From the NCBI RefSeq assembly GCF_003352085.1, contig NZ_CP025804.1, positions 1,984,001 to 2,048,000 on the forward strand: 64,000 nt of DNA, read 5' to 3'. Below the pieces are notes generated by a model, which worked only from the letters and a program-made list of their open reading frames with translations, ran no database searches and had not been told where the DNA came from. Positions within the stretch are counted from its first letter, which is position 1. Every line of letters begins with the position of its first letter. This stretch comes from Sulfitobacter sp. SK012 (lineage in GTDB: Bacteria > Pseudomonadota > Alphaproteobacteria > Rhodobacterales > Rhodobacteraceae). This document shows positions 1 through 8,932 of the stretch, one piece after another. A program made the translations under genes and the position numbers.

Positions 1-189
1 CAGGGCATAGAGCAATACAGAACGCTGACTTCGATCGAGTATCACAGTTATTGAAAAATGAAATCTAACCTCTTCAATAAGAACCCTTGGAGTCTTGCGC
101 CTCGACGGCAGTTTTAAGATGGTTACTAAGTCCGTGCCCAACCAAACTAGCGAGCACCCAAGGAAGCAGACGGGAAGAGGGAGGTTAAC

Positions 190-1290
190 ATGCTGAACAG
201 CATTCGGATTATCGAGATCGAAGGGGTCGGTCCGGGCCCATTTTCGGCCATGCACCTTGCCGATATGGGCGCAGACGTCATTGTGGTTCACCGCAAAGGC
301 GGCAACCCGACCCCAGGAATGCCCGACCAGCCAATAATCGACCGTGGCAAACGGTCCATCTCGCTTGACCTCAAAGACCCCAATGACGTGGCGACCCTAA
401 AGGCGCTGCTGCGGACTGCGGACGGGCTTATCGAAGGATTTCGCCCCGGCGTCATGGAAAAGTTGGGGCTTGGGCCGAAAGACTGCCACGCAGTCAAACC
501 AGCGCTTGTATACGGCCGCATGACGGGCTGGGGGCAGAGCGGCTCGATGTCGCGAACGGCAGGGCATGATATGAACTACATCGGGGTGTCGGGCGCGTTA
601 TGGTATGCTTCGTTGCCGGGTCAGCCTCCGGTCGCGCCGCCCACGCTTGTGGGGGACATCGGTGGCGGGGCGCTTTATCTTACGGTCGGTATGCTGGCAG
701 GCATCCTGAACGCCCGCGCAACTGGTAAGGGCACGGTGGTGGACGCCGCGATCGTGGATGGATCCGCGCACATGATGAATTTGCTGATGACCCTAAGGCA
801 AAGCGGACCTAAAAGTTCAGAGAGGGGTATAGGCCTGCTAGATGGTCCTCACTGGAGCCGGACTTACGTCTGTGCTGATGGCGGTTTCATGAGTGTCCAA
901 TCTCTTGAACCGAAATTTTACTCCGTTTTTCTGCGTCGGTTGGGCGTGCAAGATGATCCTGATTTTGCCCGACAATTTGAGGCGGACAGTTGGGGTCAGG
1001 CTACCCGTCGTCTTGTCGAGATTTTTGCAACGGAGACCCGGGACTATTGGGCTGCGCGGTTTGACGGTACGGACGCCTGTGCAGGTCCAGTCCTCAGTCC
1101 CGATGAGGCGGCCGAGCATCAGGTGAGCAAAGAACGTGGCATCTGGCACGATGATGACCAACTGCAAGCGGCGGCTGCCCCACGCTTTGATGGACGCGCA
1201 ATACCGCCCGGAACCCCGCCCGCGCGCGGCCAACACACCGAAGAAATTCTGGCCGAGCTTGGCAAATCGATCGAACGCTGGAGGGTGTAA
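190..1290 (+). CDS. Alpha-methylacyl-CoA racemase-like CoA-transferase family III protein
   Basis: A 366-residue CaiB/BaiF (class III CoA-transferase) fold protein. Family members either move CoA between acids or epimerise 2-methylacyl-CoA. The racemase branch uses a His-Asp pair, and both residues are visible: His126 in GHDMNYIGVSG and Asp156 in VGDIGGG, the numbering known for the Mycobacterium tuberculosis enzyme MCR. I therefore favour the racemase over a transferase. The length fits the family (about 360-380). The ATG at 190 follows a GGGAGG ribosome site. It stands alone; the nearest gene on the same strand is the sulfatase 485 bp downstream. The substrate is not readable from sequence; branched-chain or sterol-derived acyl-CoA is the usual assumption. 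Confidence 0.85.
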   Translation: MLNSIRIIEIEGVGPGPFSAMHLADMGADVIVVHRKGGNPTPGMPDQPIIDRGKRSISLDLKDPNDVATLKALLRTADGLIEGFRPGVMEKLGLGPKDCHAVKPALVYGRMTGWGQSGSMSRTAGHDMNYIGVSGALWYASLPGQPPVAPPTLVGDIGGGALYLTVGMLAGILNARATGKGTVVDAAIVDGSAHMMNLLMTLRQSGPKSSERGIGLLDGPHWSRTYVCADGGFMSVQSLEPKFYSVFLRRLGVQDDPDFARQFEADSWGQATRRLVEIFATETRDYWAARFDGTDACAGPVLSPDEAAEHQVSKERGIWHDDDQLQAAAAPRFDGRAIPPGTPPARGQHTEEILAELGKSIERWRV

Positions 1291-1775
1291 AAGGATGACT
1301 TACGCCTCTCCCTCTAATGGATGGAGAATGTCGTATGTTCATTGGTGCAATTGAAAAATTATGCCCGGTTGCTGTGTTCGGTAACAGATGCTGAAAGCGT
1401 TTCAAGTATGCTGTGTGAAGCAAGTAAAGATGCGACATGGGCAGTCCTCCTGTCGCAGATGAATCACAAAGCCACAATGGATGGACTCGGCCGTACCATT
1501 GTCTGTTCAGCACGGAACAGCTGTCATCCGACCAAAACCGTCAGCTGACGGCATTGAGCCCTTAGTAGCTGGCACTTCGGTATGCATTTTTAGACATTGA
1601 GGGCGAGATGCGGTTCCGGGAAAGACGGATGCATCGAACCGCGTATCAAGACCCTTGCTCGTTACATCTGTTTCGTTTTTCTAACAGATATTGTTGTATT
1701 CGTACTGATAGCCAATGCAGGATGTTAACAACGTTCGTACAGAGAATTGAAGTCCCCTAGAGGAGGTCGGAACCG
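1291..1775. other. Intergenic gap, no gene seen
   Basis: About 485 bp between the racemase and the sulfatase. Short open frames exist on both strands, but none has a ribosome site plus a recognisable protein. It presumably carries the sulfatase promoter, though I could not pick out a convincing -35/-10 pair. Confidence 0.5.
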
Positions 1776-3410
1776 ATGGCCGTGAAAACTTGGACGATGT
1801 CAATGTTCACAAGCGGCCTGTTGCTGCTCGGGAGTGCGGCAAGCGCTGAGGATCGACCGAACATCTTGCTGGTTATGGCGGATGATCTGGGTTGGACTGA
1901 TCTTGGCTCATATGGTAGCGAAATTGATACGCCGAATTTGGACACGTTGGCCCAACAAGGCATGCTGTTTACGGATTTTCATGCTTCAGTGTCGTGTTCT
2001 CCGACCCGTTCGATGTTGATGTCAGGCAATGACAATCATGTCGCAGGGCTTGGCACGATGAGCGAGATGCTGGTCGCCAATCAGGTTGGACAACCGGGTT
2101 ATGAGGGCCACTTGAATGATCGCGTCGCTTCAATGGCAGAGGTGCTGCAAGCAGCGGGTTATCACACCTATATGTCTGGCAAGTGGCACCTTGGTCATAA
2201 GGAAGGTGAACTGCCGTTTGATCGCGGCTTTGAATCGAGCTTTACGATGTTGGTTGGCGGGGCAAGCCACTGGGACGATATGCTTGGCATTCTGCCCGAA
2301 GACCACCCGGCTCCCTATGCTTCTAACGGCAAGCACATTGATAGTTTGCCTGCAGATTTCTACTCAAGCCGCAGCTACGTCGATATATTGATCGACCAGA
2401 TCAGAACCAATCACGGAGATGATAAACCGTTTCTGGCCTATCTGGCCTTCACGGCACCGCATGACCCGGTGCATGTGCCGGAACCATGGTTGTCAAAGTA
2501 CAAGGGTCGGTATGACGAAGGTTACGATGTCCTGAAAGACCGACGCTGGACCGCGGCCAAGGACTTGGGTCGGGTGCCCGAGACCGCAATTATGCCGGCA
2601 CGCCAGAAGGTTGTGAAGCCGTGGAATGAGTTGTCTGAAGAAGCAAAAGCCACAGAAAGCCGCGGCATGGAAGTCTATGCGGGCATGGTCGAGGCCATGG
2701 ATTACCACTATGGCCGAGTTATTGACTACCTCGCTGACATAGGCGAGTTGGACAATACCGTGATCGTGTTTTTGTCTGACAACGGTTCAAATCCGTTTTA
2801 CTCGGCAGATTATCCCGGGGCTACTAACCCAGAATTTGTCAATTTGTTTGACCACAGCTTGGAAAATATTGGCCACCCGGGGTCGAACTACGCCTATGGC
2901 CCAGGCTTTGCGACCGCGTCGAACGGACCGCTTGACTGGTTCAAGCTGACCGTTGGTGAGGGTGGCATCCGGGTGCCGCTGATTATGGCAGGACCGGGTA
3001 TCCCTGAGGGAGAAACAACCGACGCGTTTGCTTATGTCTGGGACGTTTTGCCGACGCTTTTGGACGTTACAGACGTTGAATATCCCACAACATTTAACGG
3101 CCATGAAGTAGAACAACCGCGTGGTCGAACGATGATGCCGTTGATCAGTGGTGCAGCGCAGGAAGTTTATGGGCCGGAAGATTTCGTCGGCGGCGAAATG
3201 GGCGAAGGTAAATGGATGCGTCAGGGCAGCTACAAGGCTGTTTTGGTTCCGCCGCCCTATGGCGACAGCAAATGGCGCCTGTTTAACGTTGATGAAGATC
3301 CGGGTGAGAGCAACAATCTGGCAAGCGAGAAGCCAGAGCTGCTGGCCAAACTCGTGGCTGCATGGAACGATTATGCCGCCGATGTCGGGGTCGTTCCAGC
3401 GGTGCCGTGA
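1776..3410 (+). CDS. Secreted arylsulfatase (sulfatase family S1)
   Basis: A 544-residue type I sulfatase that would hydrolyse sulfate esters. The first 24 residues form a signal peptide ending ASA-ED, so it acts in the periplasm or outside. The signature CSPTR (Cys74-Arg78) holds the cysteine matured to formylglycine. Metal and catalytic positions are visible: Asp36-Asp37 near the N-terminus, the KWHLG motif at 136-140, His229 in TAPHD, and Asp335-Asn336 in SDNGSN. The length matches arylsulfatase A-like enzymes. A GAGGAGG ribosome site precedes the ATG. No formylglycine-generating enzyme or dedicated transporter is adjacent. A marine role in desulfating algal polysaccharide or aryl sulfate is inferred, not shown. 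Confidence 0.92.
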   Translation: MAVKTWTMSMFTSGLLLLGSAASAEDRPNILLVMADDLGWTDLGSYGSEIDTPNLDTLAQQGMLFTDFHASVSCSPTRSMLMSGNDNHVAGLGTMSEMLVANQVGQPGYEGHLNDRVASMAEVLQAAGYHTYMSGKWHLGHKEGELPFDRGFESSFTMLVGGASHWDDMLGILPEDHPAPYASNGKHIDSLPADFYSSRSYVDILIDQIRTNHGDDKPFLAYLAFTAPHDPVHVPEPWLSKYKGRYDEGYDVLKDRRWTAAKDLGRVPETAIMPARQKVVKPWNELSEEAKATESRGMEVYAGMVEAMDYHYGRVIDYLADIGELDNTVIVFLSDNGSNPFYSADYPGATNPEFVNLFDHSLENIGHPGSNYAYGPGFATASNGPLDWFKLTVGEGGIRVPLIMAGPGIPEGETTDAFAYVWDVLPTLLDVTDVEYPTTFNGHEVEQPRGRTMMPLISGAAQEVYGPEDFVGGEMGEGKWMRQGSYKAVLVPPPYGDSKWRLFNVDEDPGESNNLASEKPELLAKLVAAWNDYAADVGVVPAVP

Positions 3411-4092
3411 GAACGCTCTAACTTGGTCGGCGTGGTCAGCCCTCAAAAATTGAACTGCCCTGATATGGAGAAATATGCCGTTGGCGCAAGGCTCGACTTG
3501 TTGTTCCTGAGCCTAAGGCGTCCTAAGTAAAGCGGTCCGCTCTCGCTTGGGGATCGGGGTTTGCCTGTCCTGTGGAGGCCGCGCAAGCGCACGCTTCCGA
3601 AACGATCATTCTAGGCGCCGGAATTGTTGGCCCGGAGATTGGGCTACGTTCCTGTTCGAATGAATGAATGCTGTCCGTCTAGATCCTAAGGTTCGTAAAG
3701 ACCCTACCTTTCCGTCACCAGCAGAATGGGCGGTCAGTGACCAAAACCCTTTGCCGATTTCGACCTCGCATTTCTAGAAGCTGACCTTGGGGCACGTGCA
3801 GCGAAAGCACACTTGTCCGCATGACAGACCTTGTTTCAACGCGCCGCGAATGACCGGTTCGAGACCAGACTGCAGGATTGTGAAAGCTACATAGATGACC
3901 GCAAAGAGCTGGATACGAAAGCCAGACTTAGGCTTGCTTTCAGCATCAGGTCAGTATTCGCACTTTTGCTCAAGCTGGCAACAACTACTCTAGAAAATAC
4001 GGCTCGCGTCGAGGCGCAAAGCGAGCTCCAAACAAAGAGTTCCCAAAAACATCAAATCAGGTGAGAATAGCGCAGCGAATTAGTGGGCTAGC
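3411..4092. other. Intergenic gap with a possible gene relic
   Basis: A 680-bp gap. The only protein-like stretch is the dinucleotide-binding fragment at 3599-3667, annotated separately. An open frame at 3831-4064 has no recognisable domain and no good ribosome site, so I do not call it. Confidence 0.45.
3599..3667 (+). pseudogene. Relic of an FAD/NAD-dependent oxidoreductase N-terminus
   Basis: Reading from 3599 gives ETIILGAGIVGPEIGLRS, a near-perfect beta-alpha-beta dinucleotide-binding motif (GxGxxG) of the kind that opens DadA-like amino-acid dehydrogenases and glycine oxidases. It stops at a TGA about 23 codons in, with no start codon or ribosome site close upstream and no continuation in other frames. 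It is best read as the remnant of a deleted FAD-dependent amine or amino-acid oxidase next to the amine-type catabolic island. The stretch is short, so coincidence cannot be excluded. Confidence 0.3.
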
Positions 4093-5181
4093 ATGAAAAA
4101 ATTGATCACACAGCAAAGCATACGGAACTTACTGTTGCATTGTGCAAAGGCGCAGCCTGGTCAGCGCCTACTGATTGCCTATGAACCCTCAAGTTTTGGA
4201 TTTTTTAGTTCAAAAATCATTGAACAGGTGGCCGCTGGTGCGCTTGAATTAGGATTGCTGGTCGAGTGTCTGGATGTTGGGTTTTCAGCTGAAAACCCCT
4301 CGATGAATCCTGAGCTACTAGCAGCGATTGAGGATGCGGATATAGTCGTCTTTTTGGCGCGCTTAGGGGATCAACTCCGGTTTTCTGAGATGCCGAAAGG
4401 CAAGGCAATCATCAATAGTTATACGCTGAACGAGCATCTGCTAAATTCCGCATTTGCAAGTGCACATTACGACGCTTTCTTAGCCCTAAAACATGCCGCT
4501 GATCGCTGTATTGCTGACGCCCAATTGATCACCATAACCTGCCCAGCGGGGACATCGGTTTGCGGCAACCCAAATCTGCAGCACAAAAAACAGACCGACA
4601 CTGCTTTGAAGCGGTTCCCGATGTCCGTATTCTCGCCGGTCCCGGCACAAGGGTTCTCGGGTAAGGTTGCATTGGCCGGCTTCTTAACCGGCACTGGTTC
4701 ACAGTATTACGACAATTACACGGTCGAATTCGAGGGGCAGGTTTTTGCTGTTCTTGAGGCTGGCAGGTTAGCTGGATTTGAGGGGCTGGCCTCAGATGTT
4801 TCTGCAGCCAATGCGCATTATGATCGGGTTGCAGGTCTTTTTGAAATCGATCGGAATTTTGTGCATTCGTGGCATGCGGGGATACATCCGGGATGCGGGT
4901 TCCCTTGGAATATACGCCAAGATTATGAGCGTTGGGGTGGCGTCGCATTTGGCAACCCACGCGTTCTACACTTCCACACCTGCGGTAACTATGCCCCCGG
5001 TGAGATATCGTGGAACGCCTTAGACCCAACCATCGTGGTTGATGGTGTAACGATCTGGGAAAACGGTGTTTTTCGTGCAGACAAGTTGCCCGAAGGGCCG
5101 GATATCCTAAAGCAATTCCCATGTGCAGCGTCGGCTTTTGCGCATCCTGATCGAAATATTGGACTGCTGGAAAAAGCCTAA
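4093..5181 (+). CDS. NicX/M29 aminopeptidase-like hypothetical protein
   Basis: A 362-residue cytoplasmic protein with no signal peptide. Overall layout and C-terminal motifs resemble the family joining thermophilic M29 metallo-aminopeptidases and 2,5-dihydroxypyridine dioxygenase NicX. An N-terminal alpha/beta half is followed by a C-terminal half with clustered His and Asn (HAGIHPGCGF, then VLHFHTCGNYAPGEISW, then DPTIVVDG). I cannot match each metal ligand, so the activity (peptidase, ring-cleaving dioxygenase or other) is open. It converges with the creatininase gene, the two stop codons overlapping by 4 bp. The neighbouring importer and oxygenase suggest a role in degrading a nitrogen-containing compound. 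The ATG has only a weak upstream ribosome site. Confidence 0.55.
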   Translation: MKKLITQQSIRNLLLHCAKAQPGQRLLIAYEPSSFGFFSSKIIEQVAAGALELGLLVECLDVGFSAENPSMNPELLAAIEDADIVVFLARLGDQLRFSEMPKGKAIINSYTLNEHLLNSAFASAHYDAFLALKHAADRCIADAQLITITCPAGTSVCGNPNLQHKKQTDTALKRFPMSVFSPVPAQGFSGKVALAGFLTGTGSQYYDNYTVEFEGQVFAVLEAGRLAGFEGLASDVSAANAHYDRVAGLFEIDRNFVHSWHAGIHPGCGFPWNIRQDYERWGGVAFGNPRVLHFHTCGNYAPGEISWNALDPTIVVDGVTIWENGVFRADKLPEGPDILKQFPCAASAFAHPDRNIGLLEKA

Positions 5182-5930
5182 TCCTTTAACGCTCGGCACG
5201 CCTGTTGAAACGCAACAAATTCTTCCCCGATTGCTTGTGCCGCAGCTTCTAGGAGCATTGCCCCATGTTCTGGCGTCGCCAGAGCAGAATGAGACCCAAC
5301 CCGGCCATCAGGAAAATCGGCGCGATGCTGATCTGGCGGACCGTGCCGATCACCGCTGTGTGCACGAATGTAATCTGTTGTCAGTTTCTTTGGCGGTTCG
5401 GCTGCGACACCTGCGGCGCGGGCACCGTGTAACGCCTGAGTGATGGCAACTTCGGACGGAGTGGCGTGCATGCCCTCCCAATCGCCGTATAAGTCAGCAC
5501 GCATTCCATTGACCAAAGCAGGCGCCCACCAGCTTTGGATTGCGACCGTAGATTTTGGCAAACTGGCCGTCGCCTGAGCGATGGGTTCAAGGTTTGCGCC
5601 GTGCCCGTTCACAATAAATACGCCCAAGAAACCCTGATCAAGCAGGCCTTGGCAAACTTGCGTCACCAGCGCACCAAAGAGGTCTGGTGTAATGGAGACG
5701 GTCCCCGCGAATGCAGTGTTAAATGGTGCAGGCGCATACTCGATTGTTGGGGCGACAATAGCGCCCACATCTTCGGCGGCCTTTTGTGCAACGGCAGTTG
5801 CGCAAATCGCATCTGTACCGATTAACCCCATAGGACCATGCTGTTCAATCGAACCGACGGGCAGCAGCGCACATATCCCATTCGATAGTTGCTCATCGAC
5901 CTCGGGCCAGGTCATCATACTTAACAGCAT
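5178..5930 (-). CDS. Creatininase-family amidohydrolase
   Basis: A 250-residue member of the creatininase/creatinine amidohydrolase fold, a cytoplasmic metallo-hydrolase that opens cyclic or linear amides. The metal-site signature is clear: GSIEQHGP (Glu29, His31), Asp40, then NGHGAN (His110). Where creatininase has HAGExE, this protein has HATPSEVA, so one ligand position is shifted and creatinine itself need not be the substrate. I start at the ATG at 5930 because GGTGGGA lies just upstream; an in-frame ATG at 5984 would add 18 unlikely residues. It lies downstream of the solute-binding protein gene on the same strand, suggesting that hydrolysis follows uptake of the imported compound. Confidence 0.8.
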   Translation of the reverse strand: MLLSMMTWPEVDEQLSNGICALLPVGSIEQHGPMGLIGTDAICATAVAQKAAEDVGAIVAPTIEYAPAPFNTAFAGTVSITPDLFGALVTQVCQGLLDQGFLGVFIVNGHGANLEPIAQATASLPKSTVAIQSWWAPALVNGMRADLYGDWEGMHATPSEVAITQALHGARAAGVAAEPPKKLTTDYIRAHSGDRHGPPDQHRADFPDGRVGSHSALATPEHGAMLLEAAAQAIGEEFVAFQQACRALKD

Positions 5931-6128
5931 TTGGTCCCACCTTTCCGTTTTGCGCAGTTTCTGGTGACGTGAAAAACCGATCATCCGGCAAGTCGCAGAA
6001 TGGGTTTTCGTTATGCTGAATTTACGTCTGAAATCCGTTCTAGCGCGTCACATCGTACAGTTTAACTACTGACGCTAAGTGTCGCTTTGATTTCTCTTAA
6101 TTGCCACAATGAAACGCACGGCAATTGA

Positions 6129-6163
6129 GCAGCAGATGGCCTAACCACCTGCTGCACTTTTTT
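6129..6163 (+). terminator. Hairpin with T-run between binding protein and creatininase genes
   Basis: GCAGCAGATGG, loop CCTAA, then CCACCTGCTGC followed by ACTTTTTT. The 11-bp stem has one mismatch. The T-run is on the plus strand, whereas both flanking genes read minus. It may act as an attenuating or 3'-protecting hairpin after the binding-protein gene, a usual arrangement for abundant periplasmic binding proteins, rather than as a classical terminator. Confidence 0.4.
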
Positions 6164-6170
6164 GGTGGGA

Positions 6171-6941
6171 CTACAGGCCCCAATTGGCTTTATTTGTCTC
6201 AAAGAAACCCTTGGCCTTCTTCACTTTAACCCAGTTGTTCACATAGTTGATCCAAACTTGATCCGTTTGCGGCAGCAACATTGCGATCGGCGTAGGCGAG
6301 CGGGCCTCTGCGCCTTCTACGCGCATGACGCCGAACTTCTCTTCCAACGTGGAACCTTCAATATTGGATGTGATAAAGACGTCTGCACGCCCAGCCAACA
6401 CTTCCTGATAGCCACGCGCCGGGGCTTCAACAACTTTGATATCCGCATTTGGATACCATTCACGCACCAACTTTTCGAACGTTGTTCCCAAGGTGGTCGC
6501 AACCTTTACACCCGGCTGGTTAATTGCGTCATGGTCTGCAAACTTTCCAGCGTTCTCCTTGATCGTGAAGGGGTAGATTTCCACGGATATATAGCTTTCA
6601 GAGAAACCCGCCGCTTTCATGCGTGCAGGCGAGATCGAAGCGGAGCCGGTGATGTGGTATTGGCCTGCAACCACACCGTTCACCAGTGTTTTCCAATCAG
6701 TGGGAACGAATTCGACTTCTACGCCCAAGTCTGTCGCCAACTCGGTCATGATGTCGATGTCAAAACCTTTATAGCTGTTGGTTGCGGGGTCACGCACACT
6801 CATTGGGTTCCAATCCCCCGTGGTGCCAACTTTTAAAACGCCAGTTTGGAGTATTTCGTTAAGTGCAGATTGTGCTTGCGCCGCACCACTAAGGGTAAGC
6901 CCCAAGACAGCGACTGCTGCCGCTTTGAAAAGTCTGTTCAT
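6171..6941 (-). CDS. Periplasmic amino-acid-type ABC substrate-binding protein (SBP family 3)
   Basis: A 256-residue periplasmic binding protein with a signal peptide cleaved after AQA (about residue 24). The body has the family-3 pattern: LKVGTTGDWNPMS, then YKGFDIDIM, then the second-lobe Asp in RADVFITSN. The GTTGD...GFDID pattern is also typical of periplasmic cyclohexadienyl-dehydratase-like members of this fold, so an enzymatic role is a minor alternative. The ATG has GGGAGA upstream. It is transcribed away from the ATPase and permease genes, sharing a 126-bp divergent promoter region. It would deliver the substrate to the permease at 7818. Confidence 0.85.
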   Translation of the reverse strand: MNRLFKAAAVAVLGLTLSGAAQAQSALNEILQTGVLKVGTTGDWNPMSVRDPATNSYKGFDIDIMTELATDLGVEVEFVPTDWKTLVNGVVAGQYHITGSASISPARMKAAGFSESYISVEIYPFTIKENAGKFADHDAINQPGVKVATTLGTTFEKLVREWYPNADIKVVEAPARGYQEVLAGRADVFITSNIEGSTLEEKFGVMRVEGAEARSPTPIAMLLPQTDQVWINYVNNWVKVKKAKGFFETNKANWGL

Positions 6942-7067
6942 CGTATTCTCCCGTAGGTGATTTATTTTGTTGTCTTGTCTTGTCTGGCATACTCGCTTGT
7001 ATGGTCCTGAATTTCAAATAGAGTATCAGGACAAGAAATCCACCAACGCTAAATAGTCAGGACCCGG
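6942..7067. promoter_or_regulatory. Divergent promoter region with TCAGGAC inverted repeat
   Basis: The 126 bp separate the binding-protein gene (minus) from the ATPase gene (plus) and must hold both promoters. GTCCTGA at 7004-7010 and TCAGGAC at 7026-7032 form a perfect 7-bp inverted repeat spaced by 15 bp. A third TCAGGAC lies at 7057-7063, partly serving as ribosome site for the ATPase gene. This could be a regulator site for the importer; nothing shows which protein binds. Confidence 0.4.
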
Positions 7068-7808
7068 ATGCCGCAAACAGCAATCGAGCTTGTTGATGTG
7101 AATAAGTGGTTTGGCACGTTTCATGTCCTCAAAGATATCAACTTAACTGTCGGTACGGGCGAAAAAGTTGTGATCTGTGGGCCATCGGGGTCCGGGAAAT
7201 CGACCGTCGTTCGCTGCATCAATCGGCTCGAAGAGCATCAAAAGGGCACGATCCGGCTTGATGGGCGCGAGCTTACTAATGATCCCAAATCCGCCGCCTC
7301 GATCCAAGGTGAGGTTGGAATGGTGTTTCAACAGTTCAATTTGTTTCCGCATTTGAGTGTTCTAGAAAACCTAATCCTTGGCCCTATGAAAGCGCGTGGC
7401 CAAAGTCGGGCGGATGCCACTGCAACGGCACGTCTTTACCTCGAACGCGTCCGCATTCCAAACCAATCGGACAAAATGCCCGGACAACTTTCGGGTGGCC
7501 AACAGCAACGTGTGGCCATCGCCCGGTCGCTGTGTATGGAGCCAAAAGTGATGTTGTTTGATGAGCCAACCTCATCACTGGACCCTGAAATGATATCAGA
7601 GGTCCTTGATGTCATGGTCGAACTGGCGGGCGAAGGGATGACCATGGTGGTGGTGACCCACGAAATGGGATTTGCCCGTAAAGTCGCCGACAAGATGATC
7701 TTTATGGATGAGGGTGAGATCGTCGAACAAGCTGACCCCGAAGCATTCTTTAGTAACCCCAAGACGGAGCGTTGCCGCACCTTCTTGAGCCAAATCTTGC
7801 AGCACTAG
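7068..7808 (+). CDS. Polar amino-acid-type ABC transporter ATP-binding protein
   Basis: A 246-residue GlnQ/HisP-type ATPase that powers the importer. The Walker A motif GPSGSGKS is at 38-45, the Q-loop in [10 protein letters not shown], the signature [15 protein letters not shown], Walker [13 protein letters not shown], and the switch histidine in VVTHEMGF. Full length for the family. The permease starts 9 bp after its stop codon, so the two genes form an operon, continued by the CMD and Rieske genes. The substrate cannot be told from the ATPase. Confidence 0.92.
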   Translation: MPQTAIELVDVNKWFGTFHVLKDINLTVGTGEKVVICGPSGSGKSTVVRCINRLEEHQKGTIRLDGRELTNDPKSAASIQGEVGMVFQQFNLFPHLSVLENLILGPMKARGQSRADATATARLYLERVRIPNQSDKMPGQLSGGQQQRVAIARSLCMEPKVMLFDEPTSSLDPEMISEVLDVMVELAGEGMTMVVVTHEMGFARKVADKMIFMDEGEIVEQADPEAFFSNPKTERCRTFLSQILQH

Positions 7809-7817
7809 GGGGAGCAG

Positions 7818-8576
7818 ATGAAAAAAATCAGTATCGCCTTGCTGTTATTGCTTGCTTTAGGTGGGTGTTCTTCAGGCCTCTGGGGCTGGTACGTGATCAA
7901 CCCCATGACGGACGCAGGTTGGGTCAATGTCCGGTTCATGATTTCGGGGATGGGGGCCACGATATCGATCTCACTCATCGCCGCTGCTATCTCGATCATA
8001 TTGGGCCTGGTGGTTGCGCTGCCCGGACAATCGACAAGACGTGGCTGGCGCATCGTGAACCGAGTTTATGTAGAATTCGTTCGATCCATCCCCCTGTTGC
8101 CGATGCTGTTTTGGGTGTTTTACGGATTACCATTGGTCTTTAAGGCCATGGGATTGAACATTCCCATCGATCCGTTCTGGGGCGCGATCATCACACTGGC
8201 CGTTTCCGACAGTGCGTTTACGGCAGAAATTTATCGTTCCGGCATTCAGTCCATTGAAAAAGGCCAACGTGAAGCGGCACAGACCATCGGTCTGAACTAC
8301 ATGCAAACGATGCGCTATGTCATCATGCCGCAAGCCATCCGTCGCATTCTGCCACCACTGGCCAACCAGTTTATCTACATCGTCAAGATGAGCGCTTTTG
8401 CCTCTGTCATTGGCATGCAGGAACTCACCAGACGCGCGAACGAGTTGGTGGTGACGGAATATCGTCCGCTTGAAATCTATTCGCTTTTGATTGTCGAATA
8501 TCTGATCCTTGTGCTGATCATCAGCGCTGGCGTGCGTTGGCTTGAGCGGCGCATGGGATCAAATGAACAAGGGTAA
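7818..8576 (+). CDS. Polar amino-acid-type ABC transporter permease
   Basis: A 252-residue inner-membrane permease of the HisM/GlnP type. The EAA loop is visible as GQREAAQTIGLNYMQTMRYV, where it would contact the ATPase. Only one permease gene is present, so a homodimer is likely. The N-terminus is odd: LLLLLALGGCSSG looks like a lipoprotein signal inside what should be the first membrane segment or an extra one. That may be chance or a genuine extra anchor. It starts at ATG 7818 behind GGGGGAGCAG and ends 11 bp before the CMD gene, in one operon with the catabolic genes. Confidence 0.88.
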   Translation: MKKISIALLLLLALGGCSSGLWGWYVINPMTDAGWVNVRFMISGMGATISISLIAAAISIILGLVVALPGQSTRRGWRIVNRVYVEFVRSIPLLPMLFWVFYGLPLVFKAMGLNIPIDPFWGAIITLAVSDSAFTAEIYRSGIQSIEKGQREAAQTIGLNYMQTMRYVIMPQAIRRILPPLANQFIYIVKMSAFASVIGMQELTRRANELVVTEYRPLEIYSLLIVEYLILVLIISAGVRWLERRMGSNEQG

Positions 8577-8587
8577 GGAGAGCTCAA

Positions 8588-8932
8588 ATGGACTGGCATG
8601 ACTTCATGGCTGAAACGGAGGCAAATCTGGCGGCGTTTTCCAAAGAGGTGCCGCAGACCGTCAAAGGGTTTGGCCAGATGGGGCGGGCGGCCAAAGCTGA
8701 GGGCGCGTTATCTGAAAAGACCAAAGAGTTTATCGCCCTTGGCATCGCAATCGCCACGCGGTGTGACAGCTGCATTGGCTTTCATGTACGCTCACTTGTG
8801 CGTCTAAAAGCAAGCCGAGATGAGCTTAACGAGGCTTTGGCTATGGCAACCTATATGGGTGGCGGACCATCTTATGCCTACTCTGCCAAGGCGCTGGCAG
8901 CATTTGATGCGTTTTCAAGCGAGGCCGAGTGA
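8588..8932 (+). CDS. Carboxymuconolactone decarboxylase (AhpD-like) family protein
   Basis: A 114-residue AhpD/CMD-fold protein. The redox signature CDSCIGFH is present (Cys59, Cys62, His66), as in alkylhydroperoxidase D-like members, so a peroxidase or disulfide-reductase role is more likely than lactone decarboxylation. Family members often sit beside oxygenases and may handle peroxide or reactive intermediates. An AAGGAGAG ribosome site precedes the ATG. The stop codon overlaps the Rieske start (TGATG), so the two are translationally coupled. Confidence 0.85.
   Translation: MDWHDFMAETEANLAAFSKEVPQTVKGFGQMGRAAKAEGALSEKTKEFIALGIAIATRCDSCIGFHVRSLVRLKASRDELNEALAMATYMGGGPSYAYSAKALAAFDAFSSEAE

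Noticed and set aside
2787..3446. 219-codon minus-strand frame inside the sulfatase
   Set aside because: Antisense shadow of a well-supported gene with no protein-like pattern.
3831..4064. 77-codon plus-strand frame before the NicX-like gene
   Set aside because: No ribosome site, no recognisable domain, mixed composition.
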